Shown piece after piece: positions 17,914 to 26,751 of a stretch of DNA of 64,000 nucleotides; positions within the stretch are counted from its first letter, which is position 1; each line of letters begins with the position of its first letter. Under the pieces are notes generated by a model. The model did no database searches. It saw only the letters and a list, made by a program, of their open reading frames with translations, and was not told the DNA's origin. The position numbers and the translations under genes were made by a program. Source of the DNA: Acinetobacter lwoffii (GTDB lineage Bacteria; Pseudomonadota; Gammaproteobacteria; Pseudomonadales; Moraxellaceae); assembly GCF_024129735.1 (NCBI RefSeq), contig NZ_JAMXXK010000007.1:1-64000 (forward strand), given 5' to 3'.

Positions 17914-18831
17914 TTACTGTTCTATTTGCCAAACTGGATAGCTTTGCCAATCTTCAGGGAAGCCCATCGCTGTTTTTGATATGTTGTGATGTATCAAAAG
18001 CAGATCAACCAGACGTTTACGCCATGTATGCTGCGGGGCGATTTTGTCCATGAAATAGAGTAGAAATACCAGACTATTATAAATTTTTCGATCTGATGCG
18101 TTGGTATTTTCAAAATTGCATTGCACCCGAAGCCCCATCGGCTTACTGCGCGGCTTGGCGATGGTTTTGGTAAATTTGCGGTTCCATAGTCTTGAATGAT
18201 GAGCACAGGTATTTCTTAAGTAGACAAAATGCTGCAATAAGCCTTCAAACTGTTTTTCATCGCAATCAAAATGACTGGAAATGGCTTTACGTGTCTGAAT
18301 CGGTGCCAAGAGCTGATACCATTTGGACAGTTGCCCAAAACTCATGACTTCGCAGGTTGCCCAAATCGGTGGTAATTCAGGATCATCATAGGTACGTTTA
18401 TAGTGTTCGATAAAGACTTCGTCTGCTCGGTCTACTTCACCTTCAAGTGATTCTAATAATTTGTGCCATCTAAAGGCGGGTTTAAAATATTGCCCTTGCA
18501 GATAGGCATGACAGCCATGCCGATGTGCCAATTCATAGGCAAAACGGGTACGAACGGCAACTTCCAGGCGTTCTATGGCATCCAGGATAAGTAACCTTAA
18601 TTCACGGTCAAATACATACAGCGCTAACACCTGTTCAAAACTGGTATCTGGTTTAAAGCAATGTGGTGAATGGGTGTATTCAAACGGAAGCCAGTAGGCA
18701 CCTAAGCGATAATAATTGATTTGCTCTAGGTAAAATTGTGCATCTTGCTCATTGGCAAATTGCATACCACGCGCTTTTAATAGCTCAATTTGTTCAGCAA
18801 AGGTTTTGGCAGGCTTGTTAAAAGATTTCAT
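17914..18831 (-). CDS. Abi_2 (AbiD/AbiF-like) HEPN-family abortive infection protein
   Basis: This 305-residue protein matches the Abi_2 family: INYYRLGAYWLPF near residue 38, FDRELRLLILDAIERLE at 74-90, and the HEPN ribonuclease signature R206-NTCA-H211. Proteins of this family block phage growth in lactococci and probably cut RNA. As I recall, AbiF genes have an adjacent conserved structured RNA, recently described as an RNA antitoxin, and the family has been proposed as kin of Cas13. Here a structured stretch lies just upstream (18860-18976). The gene sits between hsdS and hsdR, so it may act when the restriction system fails. The start has only a weak ribosome site. Confidence 0.85.
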   Translation of the reverse strand: MKSFNKPAKTFAEQIELLKARGMQFANEQDAQFYLEQINYYRLGAYWLPFEYTHSPHCFKPDTSFEQVLALYVFDRELRLLILDAIERLEVAVRTRFAYELAHRHGCHAYLQGQYFKPAFRWHKLLESLEGEVDRADEVFIEHYKRTYDDPELPPIWATCEVMSFGQLSKWYQLLAPIQTRKAISSHFDCDEKQFEGLLQHFVYLRNTCAHHSRLWNRKFTKTIAKPRSKPMGLRVQCNFENTNASDRKIYNSLVFLLYFMDKIAPQHTWRKRLVDLLLIHHNISKTAMGFPEDWQSYPVWQIEQ

Positions 18832-18859
18832 AGATGGCCTGCCCGGATTGTTATATTTT

Positions 18860-18976
18860 TTAGGGCTCCAGAAACAAGTAACCCGACAGTTTGAGGATGC
18901 AATTGCTTGCCTAGCCTTGTCGGGTGTTGTTGAGCATATAGTGAATCATTGCAATTATTTATGCAATGATTTTTTG
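18860..18976 (+). ncRNA. Candidate abiF-type structured RNA (possible antitoxin)
   Basis: ACCCGACA at 18881-18888 pairs with TGTCGGGT at 18918-18925 around a 29-base loop. Next comes AATCATTGCA (18944-18953) pairing with TGCAATGATT (18962-18971), directly followed by a T-run on the plus strand, which makes a proper intrinsic terminator in that direction. No protein-like frame explains these stems. The position next to an Abi_2 gene fits the known association of AbiF genes with a structured RNA. Strand is inferred from the T-run; if the RNA is instead the abiF leader, it would be on the minus strand. Confidence 0.5.
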
Positions 18977-19074
18977 TATCTGCTGGAGTACGCATTGGTT
19001 TGAGGCAGCTCAACATACTCATGAGCTTAACCCCATTTTCGCCTCATTGGGATGTTGCCAATCACGTACGTCAC

Positions 19075-19097
19075 AAATCGGCAGGGATAGCCGATTT
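19075..19097. terminator. Hairpin downstream of hsdS
   Basis: AAATCGGC at 19075-19082 pairs with GCCGATTT at 19090-19097 over a seven-base loop, about 30 bases past the hsdS stop. There is no clear T-run, so it may slow transcription or protect the message end rather than end it fully. Between here and 18980 weaker pairs (AGCTCA/TGAGCT, TGAGGC/GCCTCA) suggest further folding of this spacer. Confidence 0.4.
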
Positions 19098-19126
19098 GGA
19101 CAACGACAAAAACGTGATGGTGTCAT

Positions 19127-20497
19127 TTAGATACCCTCCTTTTGTTTTTTGTCGTTGCCCGAAGGGCGTGAGGCATGATGCCGAACGTCTATTTTACCTG
19201 TCACGGCAGAGGAAATAAGGGCTGTACGGCGTTCTTGCATGAGTTGAATAGCTAATTTAGCCTTTTCAATCAGTTGATCAAAGTCTTGAATATTTTTCTC
19301 AATAAATTTAGAAATCGCTACCTGTTCATCTAAAGGAGGTACTGATATTTTTACAAATTGCACTTCTCCACAATTTAAGTGTGGATGCATACCACCTGTA
19401 CGTATTGAATATAAAGTTGCATATCCATAATCTGATTGAAGGCAATAAGCTAAATAACTACCTGATAATTGTTGTTTCTTTGGTTGTAGGATAATCAAAG
19501 CATGACAATTAAAACCTTCCTCAGATTCTGATACTAACCCAACATCTCCAGTGCCCGCACCAGTTTGAACAATCAATACATCATCTTTTTTCAAGATTGA
19601 TTTAGCGTGGTCATTACTCCATTTTTCTCGTACAAAATAGGCATTATCAAAATTCACTTTACCTTTTTTAATATGCGTTGCTTGTACATATGGAATACCT
19701 TCCTCCACTAAAATATCTCTAGTAGGTCCAACATAACCATTCGTAATTTTTTGTGTGACCTTGGATATGGCTATAACATCCCAATGCTTAGGCACTTGCC
19801 CTAACCATTCCACACCTGAATCTTTCATCGGTACATTTGGATTTAAACCTTTGGTCACTGCATGACTAATGACCGCTTGACGTTTTTCTTTAAGCAGTTC
19901 AATCAGCTTTTCTTGTTTAGCAATTAAAGTATCAATTTTTGCAGTTTCGTGGTCGAGGAAATGTACTATTTGTCTTGCCTCATTTTGACTACTAAGTAAA
20001 GGTAACCATAAAGAACCTAAACGTTCAGAATTCAGAATCTTAACCACATTCCCTGTAGCCAAGTGCTCTAGTTGATTCCGACTAGCAGTTAATAAATAGT
20101 AATAATATTTAGAAAAGCCCCTAACATTAGGAACAAGTGCTGTGATCTGTTGATTCGTAACTGCTCTCTTTCCTAAAAAACCTAATTTTCCAATAGTTCC
20201 TATACAACAAATTAGCGTTGATTGAGCAGGAATAGTACGCTGTGTTTCCCATCCAAGCTTTGTTAAAAACTTCGTAGGTTCCACTTTTTCAGACTCTTCC
20301 AAAATATCTTCAGGTCTTATCCATCCATATTCTGTTATTTCATCAGAATAATAAGCTTCCACCGCAGTTGATGGAGTCATTCCAGTAATAAATTTCCCTA
20401 GCCGCTTTAATTGAGTAACTCCCCAATGACCAGGAATCGCCCCCAACCACTCAACTCCTGAGTCCTTATATTCCGCGTATTTCTGATACTTCGCCAT
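19127..20497 (-). CDS. hsdS: Type I restriction enzyme specificity subunit
   Basis: The 456-residue protein is the DNA-recognition subunit. It holds two target-recognition halves, each opening with the same phrase (KDSGVEWLGAIPGHW near residue 10 and KDSGVEWLGQVPKHW near 225), each followed by a variable domain and then a coiled-coil spacer (IDTLIAKQEKLIELLKEKRQ; FDQLIEKAKLAIQLMQERR). The two variable halves read one half-site each. Its start overlaps the hsdM stop by one base (TAATG), so translation is coupled. The repeated phrase gives short homologous DNA where specificity could change by recombination. Confidence 0.95.
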   Translation of the reverse strand: MAKYQKYAEYKDSGVEWLGAIPGHWGVTQLKRLGKFITGMTPSTAVEAYYSDEITEYGWIRPEDILEESEKVEPTKFLTKLGWETQRTIPAQSTLICCIGTIGKLGFLGKRAVTNQQITALVPNVRGFSKYYYYLLTASRNQLEHLATGNVVKILNSERLGSLWLPLLSSQNEARQIVHFLDHETAKIDTLIAKQEKLIELLKEKRQAVISHAVTKGLNPNVPMKDSGVEWLGQVPKHWDVIAISKVTQKITNGYVGPTRDILVEEGIPYVQATHIKKGKVNFDNAYFVREKWSNDHAKSILKKDDVLIVQTGAGTGDVGLVSESEEGFNCHALIILQPKKQQLSGSYLAYCLQSDYGYATLYSIRTGGMHPHLNCGEVQFVKISVPPLDEQVAISKFIEKNIQDFDQLIEKAKLAIQLMQERRTALISSAVTGKIDVRHHASRPSGNDKKQKEGI

Positions 20498-22824
20498 TAA
20501 GAATGTACCTCTTGCAGAAGTGCCATAATTTCACGGCTGACCGCATCCAAATCCGCATCAATCTCTCTTAAATCACGTGGCGGTTCATACACATAAAAAT
20601 GACGGTTAAACGGAATTTCATAACCCACAATGCCAATTTCACCATCCTGAGCATCACGCTTATCGGCATTAATCCACGCATCAGGCACATGAGGTTGCAC
20701 CTCACGCTTAAAGTAAGACTCGATTAAATCGGTGGTGCTGACATTTGGATTTAAGGCAATATTTTCTGCATCACGCAAATCACCATCCTGCACAAACTCA
20801 ACCACTTTGCCTTTATAAGCAAACTGACCATAAAGCGGATTTTCTGAGCCTTTCACCACTTTATTGATGAAAGGTTCAGCTTCGGCATTCTTCCAGGTGA
20901 TCGCATCAATAAATTGCTTCTTCTCTTTGGTCTCAAGCTTCACATTGGCATCTTTGAGTGCTTGTTTGAGGACATCATCAAAGGCATTAAAGTCATCAAA
21001 CTGCGCCGTGCCAAGCTTCGCTTGTAGGTTTTCAGCTTTGCGCATTAATGAACGCTGTTCTAACCACAATTTTGATTCAAGCACGGTCTTGATATCTTTT
21101 TCTTTCAGCTCGCTAAATTCCGCTTTAATCAGCGCACGGATTTCCACATCAAACTCATCAAGCTGACCATAGCTGTCTTCTGTCCAGTTCGTAGCGTATT
21201 GCTCATGAACCTTTTGCATCACTGCATTAAACGGCTTCGGGGCAAAACGTAAGGATGCCACGGCGTCATCACTTACCTGAGCAGATAAACGCAATGGACG
21301 CTCAATGGTCACACGGCGGTAGCCAAACTCGTAGCTATTAAAGATTTTGCTAGAAAAGGTTTTAGCAGCTTCATTTTTAGGATTAGCCGATTGACGACCA
21401 CGATTAGATTTAACCTCTGTAGGTTTATCCAGTTCACGTGCATCCGTCACTTCAAAGTCACCATAACTGCGGGTAATCATTGCGATATCATCTTCGCCCA
21501 TTTCATTACGCTTAGAGCCAAGCGACTTACGCATTTTGCTGTACAGGTTACTACCATCAATCAGCTGTACTTTGCCCTTACGTTGAGTCTCTTTTTTATT
21601 GCTGAGTACCCAAACATACGTCGCAATACCGGTGTTATAGAACATATCGGTGGGTAGCGCGATAATCGCTTCCAACAAATCTGCTTCTAAAATATAACGG
21701 CGGATTTCACTTTCACCACTGCCCGCACTACCTGTAAACAACGGCGAACCATTCAAAATAATACCAATACGACTGCCTTGCGCCGTGCTGTCGTCTTTAT
21801 TACGCATCTTGCTAATCAGATGCATCAGGAACAGCAATGAACCATCAGATACACGTGGCAAGCCTGCACCAAAACGACCTTCAAAGCCTTTTTGCTCATG
21901 CTCGTCTTTAATATCTGATTCGATCTTCTTCCAGTCCACCCCAAATGGCGGATTCGATAGCATGTAGTCAAACTTCTCATAGGCCAACTGGTCATTGGAC
22001 AGCGTATTACCCAGTTTGATATTACGCACGTCCTGACCTTTAATCAGCATGTCTGCTTTACAGATCGCATAAGACTCAGGGTTTAACTCCTGACCAAAAA
22101 CGCGCATCACCGCATCTGGATTATGCTCATACACATATTCTGAACCTGAGGATAAAAATCCACCCGTACCCGCCGTAGGATCGTAAATGGTCCGAATAAT
22201 ACCGTCACCACTCAGCACATCATCATCCTTGCTAAATACCAGACCTGTGGTTAAGCGAACGATGTCACGCGGGGTAAAGTGTTCCCCTGCAGTTTCATTT
22301 GAACCTTCGGCAAAACGGCGGATCAGCTCTTCAAACACCAAGCCCATTTCATGGTTAGATATATTTTTTGGACTGAGATCAATTTTAGGATCTGAAAAAT
22401 ATTGAACGACTTTATAAAGCAAGTTGGCATCATCCAGAAGACCAATAAATTCGTCGAACTTGAAGTGTTCAAAGATTTCACGTGCGTCTTTGGAGAAGTT
22501 TTGAATATAAGTATTGAGGTTTGAACGGATGTCCTTTTGACCCAGGCTGCCTAAATCCAGTTCTGAGGTATTGAAAAATGACAAACCACCTGTGGCTCTG
22601 AGCAATATCTTTTCTTTAGCTTCCTCTGGCAGTGGCATGAGTTTCACTTTTTCATTGGCTGCCAATACATCTGCTTTACTGGCTTCAAGTACACACTCTA
22701 AACGGCGCAACAGCGTAAATGGGAGAATCACACGACCGTATTGCGATTGTTTGAAGTCACCACGCAGGAGATCGGCAACCGACCAGATAAAAGCTGCTAC
22801 TTGTGAAAAATTATTATTTGTCAT
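20497..22824 (-). CDS. hsdM: Type I restriction enzyme methylation subunit (N6-adenine)
   Basis: The 775-residue protein has the HsdM N-terminal helical domain, the SAM-binding motif DPTAGTGGF (about residue 217) and the N-P-P-F catalytic motif (SNPPFG, about 290). It methylates adenine at the site read by HsdS. At 775 residues it is longer than the common 500-residue form; the extra C-terminal 250 residues are helical and are seen in a known long subclass. First gene of the minus-strand defence run; its upstream spacer (22825-23134) would carry the promoter. Confidence 0.94.
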   Translation of the reverse strand: MTNNNFSQVAAFIWSVADLLRGDFKQSQYGRVILPFTLLRRLECVLEASKADVLAANEKVKLMPLPEEAKEKILLRATGGLSFFNTSELDLGSLGQKDIRSNLNTYIQNFSKDAREIFEHFKFDEFIGLLDDANLLYKVVQYFSDPKIDLSPKNISNHEMGLVFEELIRRFAEGSNETAGEHFTPRDIVRLTTGLVFSKDDDVLSGDGIIRTIYDPTAGTGGFLSSGSEYVYEHNPDAVMRVFGQELNPESYAICKADMLIKGQDVRNIKLGNTLSNDQLAYEKFDYMLSNPPFGVDWKKIESDIKDEHEQKGFEGRFGAGLPRVSDGSLLFLMHLISKMRNKDDSTAQGSRIGIILNGSPLFTGSAGSGESEIRRYILEADLLEAIIALPTDMFYNTGIATYVWVLSNKKETQRKGKVQLIDGSNLYSKMRKSLGSKRNEMGEDDIAMITRSYGDFEVTDARELDKPTEVKSNRGRQSANPKNEAAKTFSSKIFNSYEFGYRRVTIERPLRLSAQVSDDAVASLRFAPKPFNAVMQKVHEQYATNWTEDSYGQLDEFDVEIRALIKAEFSELKEKDIKTVLESKLWLEQRSLMRKAENLQAKLGTAQFDDFNAFDDVLKQALKDANVKLETKEKKQFIDAITWKNAEAEPFINKVVKGSENPLYGQFAYKGKVVEFVQDGDLRDAENIALNPNVSTTDLIESYFKREVQPHVPDAWINADKRDAQDGEIGIVGYEIPFNRHFYVYEPPRDLREIDADLDAVSREIMALLQEVHS

Positions 22825-23134
22825 TAAAAAATACCGCTAGCACTCAGGCTATAAAAACTTGAAATTTATAGTTTCATTGTGCCTGATTTACAACATGTTT
22901 TGCTAGAGATAGACTGTACAAAAGAATATTAATTAGTATGCCTATGAGTTTTTTAAGTATTATTGAAAATAAAGAAATTTTTAGCTTTATGCTCAATAAT
23001 GAGCAATGGGCCAGATTGAAGGTTGATATAAAATACACCGATCATTAAAAGTTTGTTCTAGTAAGCCCTTCACGTCTGTCCATACCATTTTGGTACTCCC
23101 TCAAACTTATCAAGCTCTTTATCGTGAAGGTATA
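22825..23134. other. Spacer between hsdM and the XRE gene
   Basis: This 310-base AT-rich stretch should hold the hsdM promoter. Apart from the short plus-strand frame at 22938-23048 no gene is seen. A regulator gene sits next to it at 23135, so operator sites may be present, but I could not pick out a convincing inverted repeat. Confidence 0.4.
22938..23048 (+). pseudogene. 36-codon fragment, perhaps of a CoiA-like or related gene
   Basis: The frame starts ATGCCTATG and reads SFLSIIENKEIF then SFMLNNEQWARLK before a stop. The pattern S-F-x-L-x-x-E-x-W-x-x-L-K is, as I recall, seen near the start of some island proteins with a CoiA-like zinc-ribbon/nuclease body. No ribosome site precedes it and nothing recognisable follows the stop. 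I read it as a remnant or chance frame. Confidence 0.3.
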
Positions 23135-23488
23135 TCACCAATCTAATTCTGGCTTTGCGGTCTTTATAACCAGTTTTTGAGTTCGCTTATTATTACCTGA
23201 GGCTTTTTTGCGAACTTTACCTTTGAGCTTAAGCAACTGTATCGGTGAAAATGATACTTCAGGTATCAATTGATCTAGATTACCCAACATATTGAGCGCA
23301 CCTAAAATAGCGATCAGCTCGGCTAGTCGAACATCACCTTTTTCCGCTTGGAGGACAGCTCTTCGACTAACCCAAGCTTTACTAGCAATCTCCGCTTGTG
23401 TCATATCTTGATTCAATCGGATGCGTTTTAAGCGCTCACCGATAACTGACGCAATATATAGCGGACTATCATTTTCGGAATAATTCAT
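23135..23488 (-). CDS. XRE-family helix-turn-helix regulator
   Basis: The 117-residue protein has an N-terminal helix-turn-helix of the Cro/C1 type (about residues 15-70: IGERLKRIRLNQDMTQAEIASKAWVSRRAVLQAEKG in two halves around the turn), followed by a basic tail rich in Lys and Arg. Such proteins near restriction genes often act as controllers or repressors. It stands upstream of hsdM on the same strand with a 310-base gap, and divergent from the recombinase trio with a 448-base gap, so it could control either side. Confidence 0.8.
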   Translation of the reverse strand: MNYSENDSPLYIASVIGERLKRIRLNQDMTQAEIASKAWVSRRAVLQAEKGDVRLAELIAILGALNMLGNLDQLIPEVSFSPIQLLKLKGKVRKKASGNNKRTQKLVIKTAKPELDW

Positions 23489-23936
23489 TATTCATTATCC
23501 TCATCTAGCTATGTGTTGTGCCCACCGTCATATAAAAATCAGGTCAAACACCAAAATCTTTAGATCCAAATATGGCACAGCTCTCATGTTAGTTGCCAGT
23601 TCTTTGTTAATATCTATGCCTAACTAAATGAGCATTTACCCCTAGCTAAAATTGAACATAATAAACGTCCTATCATCAGTTTCCGGTGGACGCAATCTTG
23701 GCTGTTCTTCCGTATAAATAAAATAAGAAAAATACAAAACACAGTTAAACCAGCCACATTCAAAAACAAAGAATCAATAACTTAAATAAAAAAATCTATC
23801 TAAGTAACCCTTAGCCTAGTTTTAAAAAAAATTCAAATTCATCAAAAACCACCCACATTTATAACCATTTTCTTGATCTTTTTTTTGAAATTAACTTTTT
23901 AAGCATGTCTCTATATACATTAAAAAAATAAGGAGC
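23489..23936. other. 448-base AT-rich spacer, no gene seen
   Basis: It separates the minus-strand XRE gene from the plus-strand recombinase trio and should carry both promoters. Long A/T runs are seen from 23740 to 23930. On the minus strand near 23650-23720 a short frame (YTEEQPRLRPPETDDRTF) ends in a stop; it has no start and may be the end of a lost gene. Confidence 0.4.
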
Positions 23937-24584
23937 ATGAATATGGCATCTAAACAATCAGGTCAGAAGAAAAACGCTAAAGCAAAGTTTGACTCACATC
24001 AGGTCATCCTTGCTCCATATCCACCTTTAAGTGGAATTTACAATTGCTATGCACAAATATTTAGGGCGGCACGGCTGCCTTCAATTATTCAGCCAGATAT
24101 CAAGTTACTTTGTCTCTCAACAATTTCAGGGAGTGAATTCTGTGTATTAGATAACTTTCTGCTTGTATACGCCTCCAAAAAGCAAAATCTGCGTATAGAC
24201 GCAAGCTACGTTGTGCTCACCGACATTGATTTACCCAAGCTTGAATATCAATTGAGCTGGCACTTATTCAAATTAATCACTGAGCTTAAAATTAAGATTA
24301 ACCTTATCCAACCAAATAGCTTATTAAGTGCACTCAATACATCACTCTCAAAACAAGCAATTTACGATTTAAACGCTCTTCATCATGAAAAACCACGGTG
24401 TGAGTTATCGCTCGATTTGCTCGCAAAACTTATCGACTGTAGTCGTAATCAGCTCTTGTATCAACAAAAAAAAATCCATTCTAGTTACACCGAAAAAATC
24501 CAGCAACTCACTGAAAAATGCGAAGCACTCAAACATTCTGAACCGAGCCCAAACCTTTTTTGGAGAGCGCAACATGCAGGCTAA
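23937..24584 (+). CDS. First gene of a three-gene recombinase module, unknown
   Basis: A 215-residue soluble protein with no recognised catalytic motif. The N-terminal 20 residues are basic (KQSGQKKNAKAKF); the middle resembles a mixed alpha/beta fold; the end is helical and charged. RBS AAGGAG stands six bases before the first ATG. The gene overlaps the next by 11 bases, so the two are co-translated. It occupies the place of the small non-recombinase partner in tripartite mobile modules such as the gamma-mobile-trio (GmtX), but sequence kinship is not shown here. Confidence 0.65.
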   Translation: MNMASKQSGQKKNAKAKFDSHQVILAPYPPLSGIYNCYAQIFRAARLPSIIQPDIKLLCLSTISGSEFCVLDNFLLVYASKKQNLRIDASYVVLTDIDLPKLEYQLSWHLFKLITELKIKINLIQPNSLLSALNTSLSKQAIYDLNALHHEKPRCELSLDLLAKLIDCSRNQLLYQQKKIHSSYTEKIQQLTEKCEALKHSEPSPNLFWRAQHAG

Positions 24585-26751
24585 GCAATTAATTCAGCGC
24601 CTTTTAGAGCAAGAGTTCATACACGATCATTATGCTGAAGTACTTGAGCAATACCTAAATCGCACAGTTGATATTCCTGAACTGAAGCAGTTATTAAAGC
24701 TCGATAATGAGATAGAGCAGAATCACCAATCACTGTTTCTACCTGCTCCACCTTCTGTTTCAGCACATCCTATTTGTGCGTATATTTATTCAGTACAACA
24801 GCACTCCCAGCATTCTGTTATACAGCGATGGTCAGTCCACAATTTACATGCTGTCTGCATTCTTAAATCTATTCCAAATGCAGGTAAAAAAGACCATCAA
24901 ACAACGATTATTAAAGTACTTGATCGATTTAGGTTAGCAAATGAAGCTTATGCTGCATCGCAGCAAGCAACACAGCTCAGTAAGTCTCAACAAAAATATT
25001 TATGGCTATGGCAACAACTTCCTAGCGATAAAACACCATTAGCTGAGTTTGTAAAGAGCTTACGCAGCTTAGAAACCAATTCTAATCTGAACCGTTTTCA
25101 ATATTTATTGATTCTTGATCTACGGCGTTTTTATGATTATGTGTTGGCACTGAAACCTAAAAAAAATTATTCAGCACCGCCCAAACACATAGATGAACCA
25201 CATTATCTAGATGAGTACGGCGCAATTTTATGCTGCCCACAAGACATACTACAAAAGGAAGATCCTGCTCTATATTACGAGAAATTACAGGATGAACAGC
25301 CAAATCAGCAATACTCCATCAATACAGCACAGGTATCGCCATTAACAAGCCAATCTAGTTTTTTACAACATAAAATTAGCCAGCTCACACAACAACACAT
25401 TATTAGACAGCAGCATGATTTTATGTGTAGCAAGCATTATCCAGACTTCAATAGCCTGAGCTTACTTGTACAACATTGTCATCAACTCTATTTAAATCAT
25501 CCAGAAAAAAACAAAGCATATCTTTTTATCTTACTCAGTTTCTTGAGTGGTGTTCCTATTGAGCAATGGCTATATCTACAATCCAGACAACGCTATGCAC
25601 TCAATAAACGACAGAAGGTCATTTTTGAAAACGATCAATATTTTCTACGTTCCAAATTCACACTGTTTGAGGACTCTGCTTTTGAATACAAAGACCAATT
25701 GCTTAATCAGGTGACCCATTTCGATTTGCCTTTAGTAAAAGAGCTGGTAGAGGGTTTAAGACAACCGCCAACAGTGAAGCAAGAACAGGTCGCACATGCA
25801 TTAAAAAAATGCCGTGAAGAACTCTTCATTCCGTCGTTATCAACTAAAAAAATAAGTGTTTTATTACATCACTGTATTTACCATTACACTCAAAATGAAC
25901 AACTAGCCGACATTCTTACAGGCATCGATGCAAATCGATCAGTTTCTATTTCATATTGTTCGTATCCAATCTACCGTTTGCAGCAAAGCTATCAGGGTAC
26001 AGTACAACAACTATCAAATGATTTAGCAAAAGAAATCCATGTCATTGATGATGATCGAGAAAGATTTGGTAGCTGTAAAGCGCCGAAACCTGCAACAGTG
26101 ACGGCGATATTTGCATATTTACAACATCAGATTATTCAAGCTAAACACCATGGGCAAATGCTTGAGATGTTCAATCATTACAATGTCTGGCTGTGGCATA
26201 TTTTATTATTGTTCAGTGCTGCTCGACCTGTCAGCGAGTTCCCGGGTTTCTTAAAAAATTTCGATTTAAAACAACAGTGGCTTTGGATTTCTGATAAAGA
26301 AATTCACTCAAGAACGGATGATGGGCGTTTAATCCCATTATGTGATTTTGTTGTGAAGGAAATCCGCTTATTCATTACCTACTTAAATGAATTTAAACAA
26401 CTACACCCAGAGCATCAACCGTATATTCAAGAAATTTTAAGCAGTAAAAGACCCCTTCTCAGTGTCTATCAACATGGTCAATGGCAAGCCCTCAGCCCTC
26501 ATTTAGTCAACAGTTTCACTCGTATTATGCAACTTGATCATGCCAATTGGCTTAGGCACACAGCTCGTGCATATCTCACCGAAAAAGCAGATGAAAACTT
26601 CATTCTGGCTTTGTTTGGGCATGAGCAAAACCAACAAGAAATGGGGCAAAAATTCTCAAGTCTTTCGCTTCAACAATATAAAGAACTCGCCAACTGCCTC
26701 AACGATATGCAGCACGCTTACCAAATTGATGGGATGTATGAACATGCTTAA
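24574..26751 (+). CDS. Large tyrosine-recombinase-like protein (second of trio)
   Basis: The 725-residue protein (start ATG 24574 with GGAGAGCG upstream; an earlier in-frame ATG at 24385 only reads across the first gene) ends in a tyrosine-recombinase-like region: FSAARPVSEFPGF (candidate first Arg), LRHTARAYL (H-x-x-R box variant, with RH) and ALFGHEQNQQEMGQKFSSL (G-H). The final tyrosine is not certain. The long N-terminal part is unrecognised. It overlaps the first gene by 11 bases and the third by 14, which suggests one operon and one complex. It could be a partner of the third gene in DNA integration. Confidence 0.7.
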   Translation: MQAKQLIQRLLEQEFIHDHYAEVLEQYLNRTVDIPELKQLLKLDNEIEQNHQSLFLPAPPSVSAHPICAYIYSVQQHSQHSVIQRWSVHNLHAVCILKSIPNAGKKDHQTTIIKVLDRFRLANEAYAASQQATQLSKSQQKYLWLWQQLPSDKTPLAEFVKSLRSLETNSNLNRFQYLLILDLRRFYDYVLALKPKKNYSAPPKHIDEPHYLDEYGAILCCPQDILQKEDPALYYEKLQDEQPNQQYSINTAQVSPLTSQSSFLQHKISQLTQQHIIRQQHDFMCSKHYPDFNSLSLLVQHCHQLYLNHPEKNKAYLFILLSFLSGVPIEQWLYLQSRQRYALNKRQKVIFENDQYFLRSKFTLFEDSAFEYKDQLLNQVTHFDLPLVKELVEGLRQPPTVKQEQVAHALKKCREELFIPSLSTKKISVLLHHCIYHYTQNEQLADILTGIDANRSVSISYCSYPIYRLQQSYQGTVQQLSNDLAKEIHVIDDDRERFGSCKAPKPATVTAIFAYLQHQIIQAKHHGQMLEMFNHYNVWLWHILLLFSAARPVSEFPGFLKNFDLKQQWLWISDKEIHSRTDDGRLIPLCDFVVKEIRLFITYLNEFKQLHPEHQPYIQEILSSKRPLLSVYQHGQWQALSPHLVNSFTRIMQLDHANWLRHTARAYLTEKADENFILALFGHEQNQQEMGQKFSSLSLQQYKELANCLNDMQHAYQIDGMYEHA

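Noticed and set aside
18828..19022. 64-residue minus-strand frame upstream of the abiF-like gene
   Set aside because: It runs through the stems of the proposed structured RNA, has no ribosome site and no protein-like pattern.
24385..24573. N-terminal extension of the second recombinase-trio gene
   Set aside because: It only re-reads the first gene in another frame; ATG 24574 has a ribosome site and a natural overlap.
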